Source: Pontibacter sp. G13 (GTDB lineage Bacteria; Bacteroidota; Bacteroidia; J057). From it: DNA of 64,000 nt. Positions 33,654 to 42,459 of this stretch are shown here, one piece after another. Below the pieces are notes generated by a model that was not told the DNA's origin, did no database searches, and was given only the letters and a program-made list of their open reading frames with translations. The translations under genes and the position numbers were made by a program. Position 1 is the stretch's first letter. Every line of letters starts with the position of its first letter. The stretch is taken from contig NZ_CP134696.1 of NCBI RefSeq assembly GCF_031851795.1, positions 186,001-250,000 of the forward strand, read 5' to 3'.

Positions 33654-34256
33654 ATGAAAATCTTGATTATCGGTGGTCATGGCACAATTGGTCGCCATGT
33701 AGCCCAAGCGCTCCAATCTACAGACGAAGTGATTACTGGAGGTCGAAGCAAAGGAGATGTCCACATTGACTTATCGAAATCAGAAACCATCGAAGAAGCC
33801 TATCGCGAGCTACCAGATTTGGACGCGGTTATCTGTGTGGCTGGGGAGGCTAAATGGGCACCTTTCGCCGAAATGGATTATGCCGATTACGAGATTGGGC
33901 TCAAAAGCAAATTGATGGGGCAAGTGGAACTCGTACGGCTAGGCACGCGGATGTTGGGCCCTGAAGCATCTTTCACCCTTTCGACAGGGATATTGGCAGA
34001 TGATCCAGTGCCTATGACCACGAGCTCAGCTATGGTCAATGGAGCCATCCACAGTTTTGTCTTGGCTGCTTCATTGGAAATGCCGCATCGCCAACGAATC
34101 AATGTCGTTTGCTCGGGGTTGGTGGAGGACTCAGTAGACAAATACGCTGCCTATTTCCCAGGGCACGACCCCGTTCCCATGAGCAGGGTCACCAACGCCT
34201 ACATCAAATGCCTGAGGATTCCCATCAACGGGAAAATCGTCCGAGTGGGATTCTAA
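33654..34256 (+). CDS. Short-chain dehydrogenase-like protein lacking the catalytic Tyr
   Basis: 200 residues from ATG at 33654. The NAD(P) loop is at the N-terminus (ILIIGGHGTIGRHVAQAL), and the core strands AVICVAGEAKWAPF and INVVCSGLVEDS fit the short-chain dehydrogenase/reductase fold. The usual YxxxK pair is not present: the corresponding place reads SSAMVNGAIHSFV. The protein is also shorter than classical members. It may be an inactive, ligand-binding or altered-chemistry member of this family, which is known in many bacteria. The next gene starts 65 bases downstream on the same strand. Confidence 0.8.
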   Translation: MKILIIGGHGTIGRHVAQALQSTDEVITGGRSKGDVHIDLSKSETIEEAYRELPDLDAVICVAGEAKWAPFAEMDYADYEIGLKSKLMGQVELVRLGTRMLGPEASFTLSTGILADDPVPMTTSSAMVNGAIHSFVLAASLEMPHRQRINVVCSGLVEDSVDKYAAYFPGHDPVPMSRVTNAYIKCLRIPINGKIVRVGF

Positions 34257-34321
34257 TTCTCGCTTCCAGTCTAGGAGTGGTTGACATTGCCTATCTTCGC
34301 ACCTCCAATTCCTACCGAAAT

Positions 34322-35029
34322 ATGAATTCCATTCCCGCCATCATGATGTGGTCTGGAGGCAAAGACTCCTCCCTCGCCCTCCAGAAAGTTCAACAATCTG
34401 GTCAGTATCTGGTCCAAACTTTGGTTACAACAGTCAACGAAAAATATGACCGCATTTCCATGCATGGGGTCAGAGCAGACTTGCTTCGCGCTCAGGCGGC
34501 TTCTTTGGGAATTGATCTTCACGTGATGCTTGTTCCTGAAAATCCCACCATGGAAGATTACGATCGGTTGCTCGCAGACACCTTGAAGCATTTTCGGCAA
34601 CAGGGAATTGAGTATGTCATCTTGGGAGACATCTTTTTGGAAGACTTGAGAGCCTATCGCGACCGACAATTTGAGGCTGTTGGTATGCAAGGCGTCTATC
34701 CACTTTGGAAAGGGGACACTTCCGAACTCATGCAGTCTTTCATCGATCAGGGATTTAGGGGATATACGTCCTGTGTCAGTGCCAAAAAACTCGGAGAACT
34801 ATTTGTGGGTCGGGAACTGGATGCTGAGTTCGTCCACGACTTACCGGAAGGAGTTGATCCATGCGGTGAGAATGGCGAGTTCCACTCCTTCGTTTTTGAT
34901 GGGCCCATTTATTCGAAGCCTATCCCCGTAAGTGTTGGAGAAAAAATTCTTCGAACCTACCAGCCCCAAGATGATTCACAAGTCGAGGCAGGTTTCTGGT
35001 ATGCAGACTTGATTATCCCACAAGAATAA
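34322..35029 (+). CDS. Alpha-hydrolase PP-loop ATPase (diphthine-ammonia ligase-like)
   Basis: 235 residues from ATG at 34322. The N-terminal PP-loop is MMWSGGKDSSLAL, typical of ATP pyrophosphatases. The middle shows ISMHGVRADLLRAQAASLGI and FGDIFLEDLRAYR-like VILGDIFLEDLRAYRDRQ. The C-terminal part has HDLPEGVDPCGENGEFHSFVFDGP. This is the family of archaeal and eukaryotic Dph6, which amidates diphthine on EF2. Bacteria lack diphthamide, so the bacterial members act on another, unknown substrate. The open frame before 34322 overlaps the SDR-like gene and has no similarity. The gene ends 392 bases before the rhamnose operon. Confidence 0.87.
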   Translation: MNSIPAIMMWSGGKDSSLALQKVQQSGQYLVQTLVTTVNEKYDRISMHGVRADLLRAQAASLGIDLHVMLVPENPTMEDYDRLLADTLKHFRQQGIEYVILGDIFLEDLRAYRDRQFEAVGMQGVYPLWKGDTSELMQSFIDQGFRGYTSCVSAKKLGELFVGRELDAEFVHDLPEGVDPCGENGEFHSFVFDGPIYSKPIPVSVGEKILRTYQPQDDSQVEAGFWYADLIIPQE

Positions 35030-35421
35030 AACAGCAAGGCCATTTAGTGCACCGTTCCAAGAGAATTTAAACTCAAAAACACTCCCTGTACCTTGCATTG
35101 ACCGCTGACAAGATGCTATTCCCACCAATCATCTTGAACCGACCAGCAATCCCCGCACAGAACTAACTACATGCTGATTATCAAAAATATAGCCCCCATC
35201 CAACCTCCTTTTCATTCCTCTTTTAATCCCCAAAAGAACTCCTGATTCTTAGTTTCGAAGATCATCTAGGATCGAAAATGCCAAGTTAGGGACCAAGGCA
35301 GGAATCTCCCCAAGTTCGGGTTTTCCCTTATTGGGTTTATTGGCCAGACTCATTCCCTTCGCTCTGTCGTTGCGGTGGGTCTTCCAACCTGCCTACATCA
35401 CCTCATGGCAATCGATCCATC
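35030..35421. other. Intergenic region upstream of the rhamnose operon
   Basis: 392 bases with no credible gene. It must hold the promoter of the six-gene rhamnose operon. The best match is TAGTTTCG at 35250-35257, overlapped by an inverted repeat TTTCGA/TCGAAA (35253-35277) annotated separately. No terminator for the upstream gene was found. Confidence 0.45.
35250..35277 (+). promoter_or_regulatory. Candidate -7 element and operator of the rhamnose operon
   Basis: TAGTTTCG (35250-35257) differs from TAnnTTTG at one base. TTTCGA at 35253-35258 and TCGAAA at 35272-35277 form an inverted repeat with 13 bases between the arms, laid out like a repressor site covering the promoter. No regulator gene is in the operon, so the binding protein is unknown. 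Confidence 0.3.
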
Positions 35422-37521
35422 ATGAATACCCAAACATTCCAACACGTCAACTATCTCTGGGATGAATCCCACGCAGCCACCCTTGGAGACGATCAAGTGG
35501 CGTTATTCCTTTACCGTTCCAATCTGCTAGGGGCAGACCTGCGAATCACCAATTTTGGAGGAGGCAATACTAGCTGCAAGACTTGGGAAAAAGACCCTCT
35601 CTCCGGGGCAGAAACTGAGATCATGTGGATAAAGGGGTCCGGTGGGGATATTGGCACGCTGAATCGATCCGGAATCGCAGGACTTTACACCGATCGCCTA
35701 AGGGCTCTGAAGACTCGGTATTCAGGCATCGATCAGGAAGACGACATGGTCAAACTTCTGTACCACTGTTTGTTTGATCTGGATAGTCGTGCACCTTCGA
35801 TTGATACCCCTCTGCATGGCTTTTTGCCTTTCAACCACATTGATCATCTGCATCCAGATGCGCTCATCGCAGTCGCTGCAGCTGCAGACAGTGAAGCCAT
35901 TACTCAAGAAATTTGGGGAAATACGATGGGTTGGGTTCCGTGGCAGCGTCCGGGATTTGACCTGGGACTACAGTTAGCTGCATGTCTGGAAGCGCAACCC
36001 CATATTCGAGGAATCGTGCTGGGTGGGCACGGGGTTTTCACTTGGGGGGATACGTCGTATGAATGCTACCTCAACAGTCTAGAAGTGATCGAGCAAGCCG
36101 CCCGGTTTATTGAAGATCACCTCGGCACAAAAGGACCTATTTTCGGAGGAGCCAAAATCCAGTCACTCGATTCCGTTAATCGGCAACATCAAGCAGCTCA
36201 AATTGCGCCAATCCTGAGAGGCCTCTGCGCATCCCAAAATCCGATGATTGGCCATTTCAGTGATGACGAAAAGGTCTTGGAGTTTATCAATAGTCATGAT
36301 CTGGAGCGACTGGCTCCCATGGGAACTTCCTGTCCAGACCATTTCCTCCGGACCAAAATTCAACCATTGGTTCTGAATCTCAAACCCGATGCCGACCTTT
36401 CAGCCCCTCAACAAATCAAGTCTGAACTGACTGTTCAATTTGAGAATTACAGGCGCGAGTATGCGGAATATTATGATTCCTGCAAGCATTCGGATAGCCC
36501 TCCTATGCGGGATCCCAATCCTGTGGTCATCCTATATCCGGGGGTGGGAATGTTCACCTTCGCGAAAAACAAAAAAACGGCTCGCGTGGCGGCTGAATTT
36601 TACCTCAATGCTATCAATGTCATGCGTGGCGCCGAGGCGATATCTTCCTACACGTCCCTTTCCAGACAGGAGGCTTTCAATATCGAATACTGGCAGCTGG
36701 AGGAAGACAAACTCAATCGTCTCCCTCCCGAACAACCCCTTTCCCGAAAAGTGGCATTGGTTACTGGCGCTGCGGGCGGCATTGGGAAAGCGATCGCTGA
36801 TAAACTCGCAGCTGAAGGAGCTTGTGTATTCCTTACTGACCTGTCAGAAGACAGATTGGAGGAAGCCTTAAAAAGCTATGGCAAGGATCAAGCTGGATTC
36901 GCTGTCCTGGATGTGACAGATTCTCATTCCATTCAAGCTGCCATGGACCAAGCCTGCCTGAAGTTTGGCGGAGTAGACATCGTGGTTCACAGCGCGGGAA
37001 TGGCCATTTCCAAGCCGCTGGCCGATCATAGCCTGAAAGACTGGGATTTGCTGCAAGATGTGATGCCGAAAGGACAATTTATGCTTGCACAGGCTGCCGT
37101 TTCGGTTATGAGAAAACAGCAGACTGGGGGAGATATCGTGAATATCGTGAGCAAAAATGGTCTGGTATCTGGTCCAAACAATGTGGGGTACGGATCTGCC
37201 AAGGCTGCCCAGCAACACCTTTCGCGGTTATTGGCCGCAGAATTGGCCGGAGACGGGATTCGGGTAAACGTAGTCAATCCGGATGCCGTGATCGTCGGAA
37301 GCAAAATCTGGGAAGGAAAATGGGCAGAAGGAAGAGCCAAGGCCTATGGCATTTCAGTGGAAGATCTCCCCAAGCACTATGCTCAGCGCAACCTTCTCAA
37401 AGAAATCATTCTTCCAGAAGATATCGCAAATGGCGTGTATGCGTTCTTGGTTTGCCTGCCAAAAACCACCGGAAACATGCTCAATGTAGACGGAGGAATC
37501 CCTGCTGCATTTCCTCGATAA
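35422..37521 (+). CDS. rhaEW: Bifunctional rhamnulose-1-phosphate aldolase / lactaldehyde dehydrogenase
   Basis: 699 residues, two enzymes in one chain. Residues 1 to about 420 are a class II aldolase domain (RITNFGGGNTSCK, HPDALIAVAAA, GIVLGGHGVFTWGDT) that splits rhamnulose-1-phosphate into dihydroxyacetone phosphate and L-lactaldehyde. Residues about 430-699 are a short-chain dehydrogenase with ALVTGAAGGIGKAIADKLA, VHSAG, and YGSAKAAQQHL (catalytic Tyr and Lys). It would oxidise L-lactaldehyde to L-lactate with NAD+. The same fusion is known from Bacillus and many other bacteria. It is the first gene of the operon with rhaI, a kinase and lutABC, whose products supply its substrate and use its product. 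Confidence 0.93.
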   Translation: MNTQTFQHVNYLWDESHAATLGDDQVALFLYRSNLLGADLRITNFGGGNTSCKTWEKDPLSGAETEIMWIKGSGGDIGTLNRSGIAGLYTDRLRALKTRYSGIDQEDDMVKLLYHCLFDLDSRAPSIDTPLHGFLPFNHIDHLHPDALIAVAAAADSEAITQEIWGNTMGWVPWQRPGFDLGLQLAACLEAQPHIRGIVLGGHGVFTWGDTSYECYLNSLEVIEQAARFIEDHLGTKGPIFGGAKIQSLDSVNRQHQAAQIAPILRGLCASQNPMIGHFSDDEKVLEFINSHDLERLAPMGTSCPDHFLRTKIQPLVLNLKPDADLSAPQQIKSELTVQFENYRREYAEYYDSCKHSDSPPMRDPNPVVILYPGVGMFTFAKNKKTARVAAEFYLNAINVMRGAEAISSYTSLSRQEAFNIEYWQLEEDKLNRLPPEQPLSRKVALVTGAAGGIGKAIADKLAAEGACVFLTDLSEDRLEEALKSYGKDQAGFAVLDVTDSHSIQAAMDQACLKFGGVDIVVHSAGMAISKPLADHSLKDWDLLQDVMPKGQFMLAQAAVSVMRKQQTGGDIVNIVSKNGLVSGPNNVGYGSAKAAQQHLSRLLAAELAGDGIRVNVVNPDAVIVGSKIWEGKWAEGRAKAYGISVEDLPKHYAQRNLLKEIILPEDIANGVYAFLVCLPKTTGNMLNVDGGIPAAFPR

Positions 37522-37689
37522 TCCCAATTCCCTATTGATACAGTGATTCAGGTTAGATCCGGGAGGGCCAACATAGGGTCCTCCCTTGATCATACAGCTA
37601 CCCCAACCGTTTCACTGCCATTTCTTCTTACACCTACCATCATTCATATTTCGCCGACTCAATTCCTCGGTGGATCCATCAACAAGGAC

Positions 37690-38973
37690 ATGCGAATCGC
37701 CAAAGCACAAATATCCAAGCAAAACGAGCAGCTTCAAGCTAGCCATGAGTCTTCTCTGAATTTCATTTCGGCACGATTGCAGGAAAAAGGCAAGGATCCG
37801 GAAACGATCATTCAACGACTGATGGATTTCCAAGTGGCCATTCCAAGTTGGGCCCTAGGCGCCGGAGGAACCCGATTTGGGCGTTTTTCTTTTGGAGGAG
37901 AACCGACCAATCTCTCCCAAAAGATCGCGGATGTTGGCCTGGTACACGCACTCACCCAGACAGCGGGTAGCATTTCCTTGCATATTCCGTGGGATACGCC
38001 TGAAGATTTTGATGCAACCCGAATATTGGCGGAATCATTTGGTCTGGAATTCGATGCGGTAAACTCCAACACCTTTCAGGATCAATCAGCCCAATCCCAT
38101 TCCTACAAATTCGGCTCGCTTTGCCATGTTGATGCCCGAGTCCGAAACCAAGCCATTGCCCATAATCTGGAGGTAATCCGGATAGGCGAAGGACTAGGGT
38201 CAAAATCACTAACGGTTTGGCTTGCGGATGGTGCTTCCTTTCCGGGGCAGCACAATATGCGGAAAGCACTTGAACGGACGATGGATTCCTTGAGGCAGAT
38301 CTATGCCGGAATGCCTAAGGATTGGTCGATGTTTGTGGAATACAAGCCCTATGAACCCAATTTTTACAGTACGGTCATTCAGGATTGGGGAACTTCCCTC
38401 CTGTTGGCCGAATCGCTCGGGCCTCAGGCATCCTGCCTGGTAGATCTTGGCCATCATTTGCCCAACACCAACATCGAACAGATTGTAGCCACCCTATTGA
38501 TGAAAGGCCGATTGGGAGGATTCCACTTCAATGATTCAAAGTATGGTGATGACGATCTTACGGTCGGTTCAGTTAAGCCCTATCAGTTGTTTCTGATTTT
38601 TCAGGAGTTGGTGGATGGAATGGAAGCTTACGGACTCCATGCATCCGACATCGCGTGGATGATTGACGCCAGCCATAATCTAAAAGATCCATTGGAGGAT
38701 TTGATACAATCACTAGATGCCATCCTTATTGCCTATGCCAAAGCTTTGGTGGTGGATCGCGCCTCTCTCGAACATGCCCAACATGCTTGCGATCCCACGC
38801 TTGCTCAGGAAATTCTCCAAGATGCCTACAGAACGGATATCCGCCCACTCGTGAGGGAGGCCAGACGAAGGACGGGGGGGGCAATCGATCCCATTCGGAC
38901 CTTCAGATCCCTAGGAATTAGAAAACAATTGATCGCTGAGCGTGGTGAATTTGCCGTGGCTACTGGCCTGTAA
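37690..38973 (+). CDS. rhaI: L-rhamnose isomerase (RhaI, Pseudomonas stutzeri type)
   Basis: 427 residues from ATG at 37690, with AAGGAC just upstream. A longer frame from 37543 adds residues without similarity. The family differs from E. coli RhaA: landmarks are MDFQVAIPSWALGAGGTRFGRF, LTVWLADGASFPGQ, FVEYKPYEPNFYST, CLVDLGHHLPNTNIEQI and GGFHFNDSKYGDDDLTVGSV (each cited in parts). They carry the metal ligands and catalytic His/Asp of the TIM barrel. It converts L-rhamnose to L-rhamnulose. An eight-G tract at 38874-38881, near the end of the gene, is a possible slippage site. The 168-base gap after the aldolase gene is unusual within this otherwise tight operon. Confidence 0.93.
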   Translation: MRIAKAQISKQNEQLQASHESSLNFISARLQEKGKDPETIIQRLMDFQVAIPSWALGAGGTRFGRFSFGGEPTNLSQKIADVGLVHALTQTAGSISLHIPWDTPEDFDATRILAESFGLEFDAVNSNTFQDQSAQSHSYKFGSLCHVDARVRNQAIAHNLEVIRIGEGLGSKSLTVWLADGASFPGQHNMRKALERTMDSLRQIYAGMPKDWSMFVEYKPYEPNFYSTVIQDWGTSLLLAESLGPQASCLVDLGHHLPNTNIEQIVATLLMKGRLGGFHFNDSKYGDDDLTVGSVKPYQLFLIFQELVDGMEAYGLHASDIAWMIDASHNLKDPLEDLIQSLDAILIAYAKALVVDRASLEHAQHACDPTLAQEILQDAYRTDIRPLVREARRRTGGAIDPIRTFRSLGIRKQLIAERGEFAVATGL

Positions 38974-38996
38974 GGACGCTCTCAAACTGCCAAAAC

Positions 38997-40352
38997 ATGA
39001 GCCATACAGTCATTTTTGACATCGGAAAAACCAACAAGAAATGCTTTGTTTTCGATAAGGAGCTCCGAGAAGTTCATCGGAGTTATCGGCAAATCCCAGA
39101 GGCGAAAGATCCACAAGGGTTTCCCTGCGAAGATCGCCAAGCGCTTGAATCATGGATGTGGGAGGCTCTGGAAGCGGCCTGCTCGCAATACGCGGTAAGC
39201 AAGCTCAACTTTTCGACCTATGGAGCGAGTTTGGTTCACCTCAATGATCGAGGATCGGCCATAACCCCGATTTACAATTACCTCAAGCCTTTTCCCGAAT
39301 CGCTAAAGAAGCAGTTTTGGAAGTCTTTTGGTCCTGCATCGGAATGGTGCAGGGCCACTGCTTCTCCAGCTTTGGGTATGCTCAACGCTAGCTGGCAATT
39401 GTATTGGCTCAAGCACCAGAATTCTGAAACCTTTGCCCAAATTAGGACTTCCCTCCACCTTCCACAATATGTGAGTTACCTGTTCAGTGGTAAAACCTAC
39501 AGCGATTTCACCAGCGTCGGTTGCCATACAGGTCTGTGGGATTTTGACAAGGAAACTTACCATGATTGGATCACGGAGAGTGGGTTACGGCCCCTATTTC
39601 CGCAGATCGTGGCCAGTACCCACTCCATTCCCACCCGGCTTTTTGGCCAAAACATCGAAGTTGGGGTAGGAATTCATGATAGTTCAGCAGCACTCCTACC
39701 CTATCTGCAAGCACAGCAAGAACCATTCATGCTGATTTCGACAGGAACGTGGAGCATAACCCTCAATCCTTTTTGCCGATCGCCTTTGACTTTGGAAGAG
39801 CTTGAGTCCGATTGCCTGCACTATCTTGGGATTCATGGACAGCCCGTCAAGGCTAGTAGGCTTTTCCTCGGGCAGGAATTCAAAATTCAGGTAAAGAAGC
39901 TCCATGAGCAGTTTGATTTGGAATATGGGGTTCACAGGCAAATGCATTTGAATGCCAAGTGGGTGCAGCAATATCAATCCAAAGATGCGGTCTTCTCTTG
40001 GGAGTTTTTACCACATCAGCCTCAATATCAGGAAAATGAAGCAACGGTGGATTTTCCGTGCTTCGAGGCGGCTTATCACAAATTGGTCATGGAATTGACT
40101 GACCTACAGGTAAGGTCTGTAAGATCAGCCCAAGGAGCTACGAAAATTCGTCATATTTTCGTAGATGGAGGATTTGTCGATAACGATCTCTATCTGAAAC
40201 TATTGGCCCTCAAAATGCCGGATATGACCATCACCGCTATTCGATCTCCACTTGGTTCCGCCTTGGGTGCAGCTTGGGTGATGGGAAATCACAAGCCAGA
40301 GCACCTTAGCCATCATTTGACCCTTTCACCTATCCAAGTCCCTGTCCTATGA
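38997..40352 (+). CDS. L-rhamnulokinase (FGGY family)
   Basis: 451 residues. FGGY carbohydrate kinase with the N-terminal phosphate loop VIFDIGKTNKKCFVFD, a second domain loop MLISTGTWSITLNPF, and a C-terminal adenosine motif FVDGGFVDNDLYLKLLA with GSALGAAW. Divergent from E. coli RhaB, but its place between rhaI and lutA and downstream of the aldolase gene makes L-rhamnulose the likely substrate. ATP-dependent phosphorylation at C1 gives rhamnulose-1-phosphate. The stop overlaps the lutA start by four bases (ATGA). Substrate assignment is from context. Confidence 0.85.
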   Translation: MSHTVIFDIGKTNKKCFVFDKELREVHRSYRQIPEAKDPQGFPCEDRQALESWMWEALEAACSQYAVSKLNFSTYGASLVHLNDRGSAITPIYNYLKPFPESLKKQFWKSFGPASEWCRATASPALGMLNASWQLYWLKHQNSETFAQIRTSLHLPQYVSYLFSGKTYSDFTSVGCHTGLWDFDKETYHDWITESGLRPLFPQIVASTHSIPTRLFGQNIEVGVGIHDSSAALLPYLQAQQEPFMLISTGTWSITLNPFCRSPLTLEELESDCLHYLGIHGQPVKASRLFLGQEFKIQVKKLHEQFDLEYGVHRQMHLNAKWVQQYQSKDAVFSWEFLPHQPQYQENEATVDFPCFEAAYHKLVMELTDLQVRSVRSAQGATKIRHIFVDGGFVDNDLYLKLLALKMPDMTITAIRSPLGSALGAAWVMGNHKPEHLSHHLTLSPIQVPVL

Positions 40353-41086
40353 AGGTAGCCTTATTCATTCCATGCTATGTCAATCAATTCTACCCAGAGG
40401 TGGGCATCGCCACCCTTCAACTTTTGGAGCGCCTAGGCTGTGAGGTAGCATATCCCGAGGGCCAGACCTGTTGCGGGCAACCTTTGGCCAATACAGGGCT
40501 AGCGCATGAAGCAGCTGGAGCCTATCGACACTTTACCCAGACTTTTCAAGGGTATGAATACATCGTCACTCCCAGTGCCAGTTGTACCCACCATGTCCGA
40601 CACCATTTCGATACGATCGACCAAACTCCGGCAGTCAAGGAGGTCAGATCGCGAATCTTCGATTTGACGGAATTCTTGGTAGACGAACTACAAGTAAAGC
40701 AACTGTCGGCTCGATTCCCTTATCGGGTGGGTCTTCACCGAAGCTGTCACGGTCTACGGGGCATGCGGATGGCCAAATGCTCCGAGCAGGCTATTTCACC
40801 ATTTTCGAAATGGGAGTTTCTCCTTTCTATGGTGGATGGAATTGAATTGGTGGACCTGAATCGAAGGGATGAGTGCTGCGGATTTGGGGGCACATTTGCG
40901 GTATCTGAACAGGCTCTATCCGTCAAAATGGGCAAAGATCGGCTCTCTGACCATCTGAATGCGGAAGCCGAATTTATCACCTCTGGCGATATGTCTTGCC
41001 TCATGCACCTGGAAGGAATCGCCAGACGAAACCACTCCCCCATCCGAACCATTCACCTTGCAGAAATCTTGAATCACACGATATGA
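40349..41086 (+). CDS. lutA: L-lactate utilization protein LutA (Fe-S oxidoreductase subunit)
   Basis: 245 residues. Two cysteine-rich CCG domains are visible: CYVNQFYPEVG with TCCGQPLANTG, and HRSCHGLRG with DECCGFGGTFAVSE. These bind Fe-S clusters in the LutABC complex, which oxidises L-lactate to pyruvate in place of classical L-lactate dehydrogenase (known from Bacillus and Shewanella LldEFG). It starts within the rhamnulokinase stop, and its own stop overlaps the lutB start by four bases, so the genes are tightly coupled. In this operon the lactate comes from L-lactaldehyde. Confidence 0.94.
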   Translation: MKVALFIPCYVNQFYPEVGIATLQLLERLGCEVAYPEGQTCCGQPLANTGLAHEAAGAYRHFTQTFQGYEYIVTPSASCTHHVRHHFDTIDQTPAVKEVRSRIFDLTEFLVDELQVKQLSARFPYRVGLHRSCHGLRGMRMAKCSEQAISPFSKWEFLLSMVDGIELVDLNRRDECCGFGGTFAVSEQALSVKMGKDRLSDHLNAEAEFITSGDMSCLMHLEGIARRNHSPIRTIHLAEILNHTI

Positions 41087-42459
41087 GCTCCTCTCACGCA
41101 CAGGCAGCAGAAGCCTTTATCCGACAGGAGGCCAGAACAGACTGGCACGATGAATCCCTTTGGATGATCCGCCAAAAACGAGATCAAAGCGCACATGCCA
41201 TTCCCGAATGGGAAACCCTCCGAAATTTGGCTTCACAAATCAAAGAACATACCCTCAGCCATCTAGCGGAATATTTGGAGCAATTCGAGGCGAATGCCCT
41301 CGCACATGGAATCCGAGTCCATTGGGCGGAAAATGCTCAGCGCCACAACGAGATTGTCACTGACATTCTTCAACAAAGAAATGCGCAGAAAATCGTCAAA
41401 AGCAAGTCCATGCTCACAGAGGAATGCCACCTCAACGAACATTTGGAGAAGCATGGAATTCAAGTCGTTGATACGGATCTGGGGGAAAGAATCATCCAGT
41501 TGAAGGGCGAGTCTCCCAGTCACATCGTCCTGCCTGCCATTCACCTCAAAAAGGAGGAAGTGGGCGAAGTTTTCCACCAAAAACTGGGCACAGAAAAAGG
41601 AGCCTCAGATCCAACATACCTGACAGAATCCGCTCGTCAGCATCTTCGTGCCGAATTCCTAGAAGCTGATGCAGCCATTACAGGGGTTAACTTTGGGGTG
41701 GCAGAAACGGGTGGTGTCGTCATTTGCACGAATGAAGGCAATGCAGATTTGGGGGTTCATGCCGCTCCGATTCAAATCCACTGCATGGGCATCGAAAAGC
41801 TCATTCCCCTTCAGGAGCATTTGGGAATATTCACACGCCTACTGGCAAGAAGTGCAACGGGACAACCGGTTACGATCTACACTTCCCATTATCAAAAGCC
41901 GAGGTCAGGTACGGAAATGCACATCGTCTTGGTGGATAATGGTCGTAGCACCCACTTGGCTAAACCCTCTTTTCGACATGCGCTCAAATGCATTCGTTGC
42001 GGTGCCTGCATGAATACCTGTCCGATCTATCGAAGAAGCGGAGGGCACAGCTACAGACACACGATCCCGGGTCCTATTGGTTCCATTCTAACTCCAGGCA
42101 TCGATCTCAAGCAATTCAGCGACCTCCCTTTTGCCAGCACGTTGTGTGGTTCCTGCTCGGATGTGTGCCCAGTCAAAATCAATATCCATGAGCAGCTCTA
42201 CCAATGGCGTCAGGAAATCGCCCAAGCGGGTCATCTTCCTCCGTCCAAAACTTTTCCCATGAAGATTGCGGGGAGACTGTTTCAATCTCCCGTGATATTC
42301 GATGTATTGGGCAAACTGGGCAGGAAGGCCCTGAACATGCTCCCGAGATGGGTCACCTATGGTCCTTGGAATGCTTGGGGCAAAGGAAGAGAGCTACCCA
42401 TTTCTCCCAAAACGACATTCAGCGATTGGTACAAACAACAGTCCCATGAAAAATCTTGA
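41083..42459 (+). CDS. lutB: L-lactate utilization protein LutB (ferredoxin-like subunit)
   Basis: 458 residues from ATG at 41083. The N-terminal LUD domain shows KSKSMLTEECHLNEHLE and ETGGVVICTNEGNADLG. The C-terminal part has two [4Fe-4S] motifs, CIRCGACMNTCPIYRR and CGSCSDVCPVKINIHEQ. It works with LutA and LutC in L-lactate oxidation. The open frame back to 40996 is an overlap with lutA and is not used. The stop overlaps the lutC gene by 14 bases. Confidence 0.94.
   Translation: MSSSHAQAAEAFIRQEARTDWHDESLWMIRQKRDQSAHAIPEWETLRNLASQIKEHTLSHLAEYLEQFEANALAHGIRVHWAENAQRHNEIVTDILQQRNAQKIVKSKSMLTEECHLNEHLEKHGIQVVDTDLGERIIQLKGESPSHIVLPAIHLKKEEVGEVFHQKLGTEKGASDPTYLTESARQHLRAEFLEADAAITGVNFGVAETGGVVICTNEGNADLGVHAAPIQIHCMGIEKLIPLQEHLGIFTRLLARSATGQPVTIYTSHYQKPRSGTEMHIVLVDNGRSTHLAKPSFRHALKCIRCGACMNTCPIYRRSGGHSYRHTIPGPIGSILTPGIDLKQFSDLPFASTLCGSCSDVCPVKINIHEQLYQWRQEIAQAGHLPPSKTFPMKIAGRLFQSPVIFDVLGKLGRKALNMLPRWVTYGPWNAWGKGRELPISPKTTFSDWYKQQSHEKS

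Noticed and set aside
34109..34321. N-terminal extension of the Dph6-like gene
   Set aside because: It overlaps the SDR-like gene in another frame and shows no similarity; the PP-loop starts just after the ATG at 34322.
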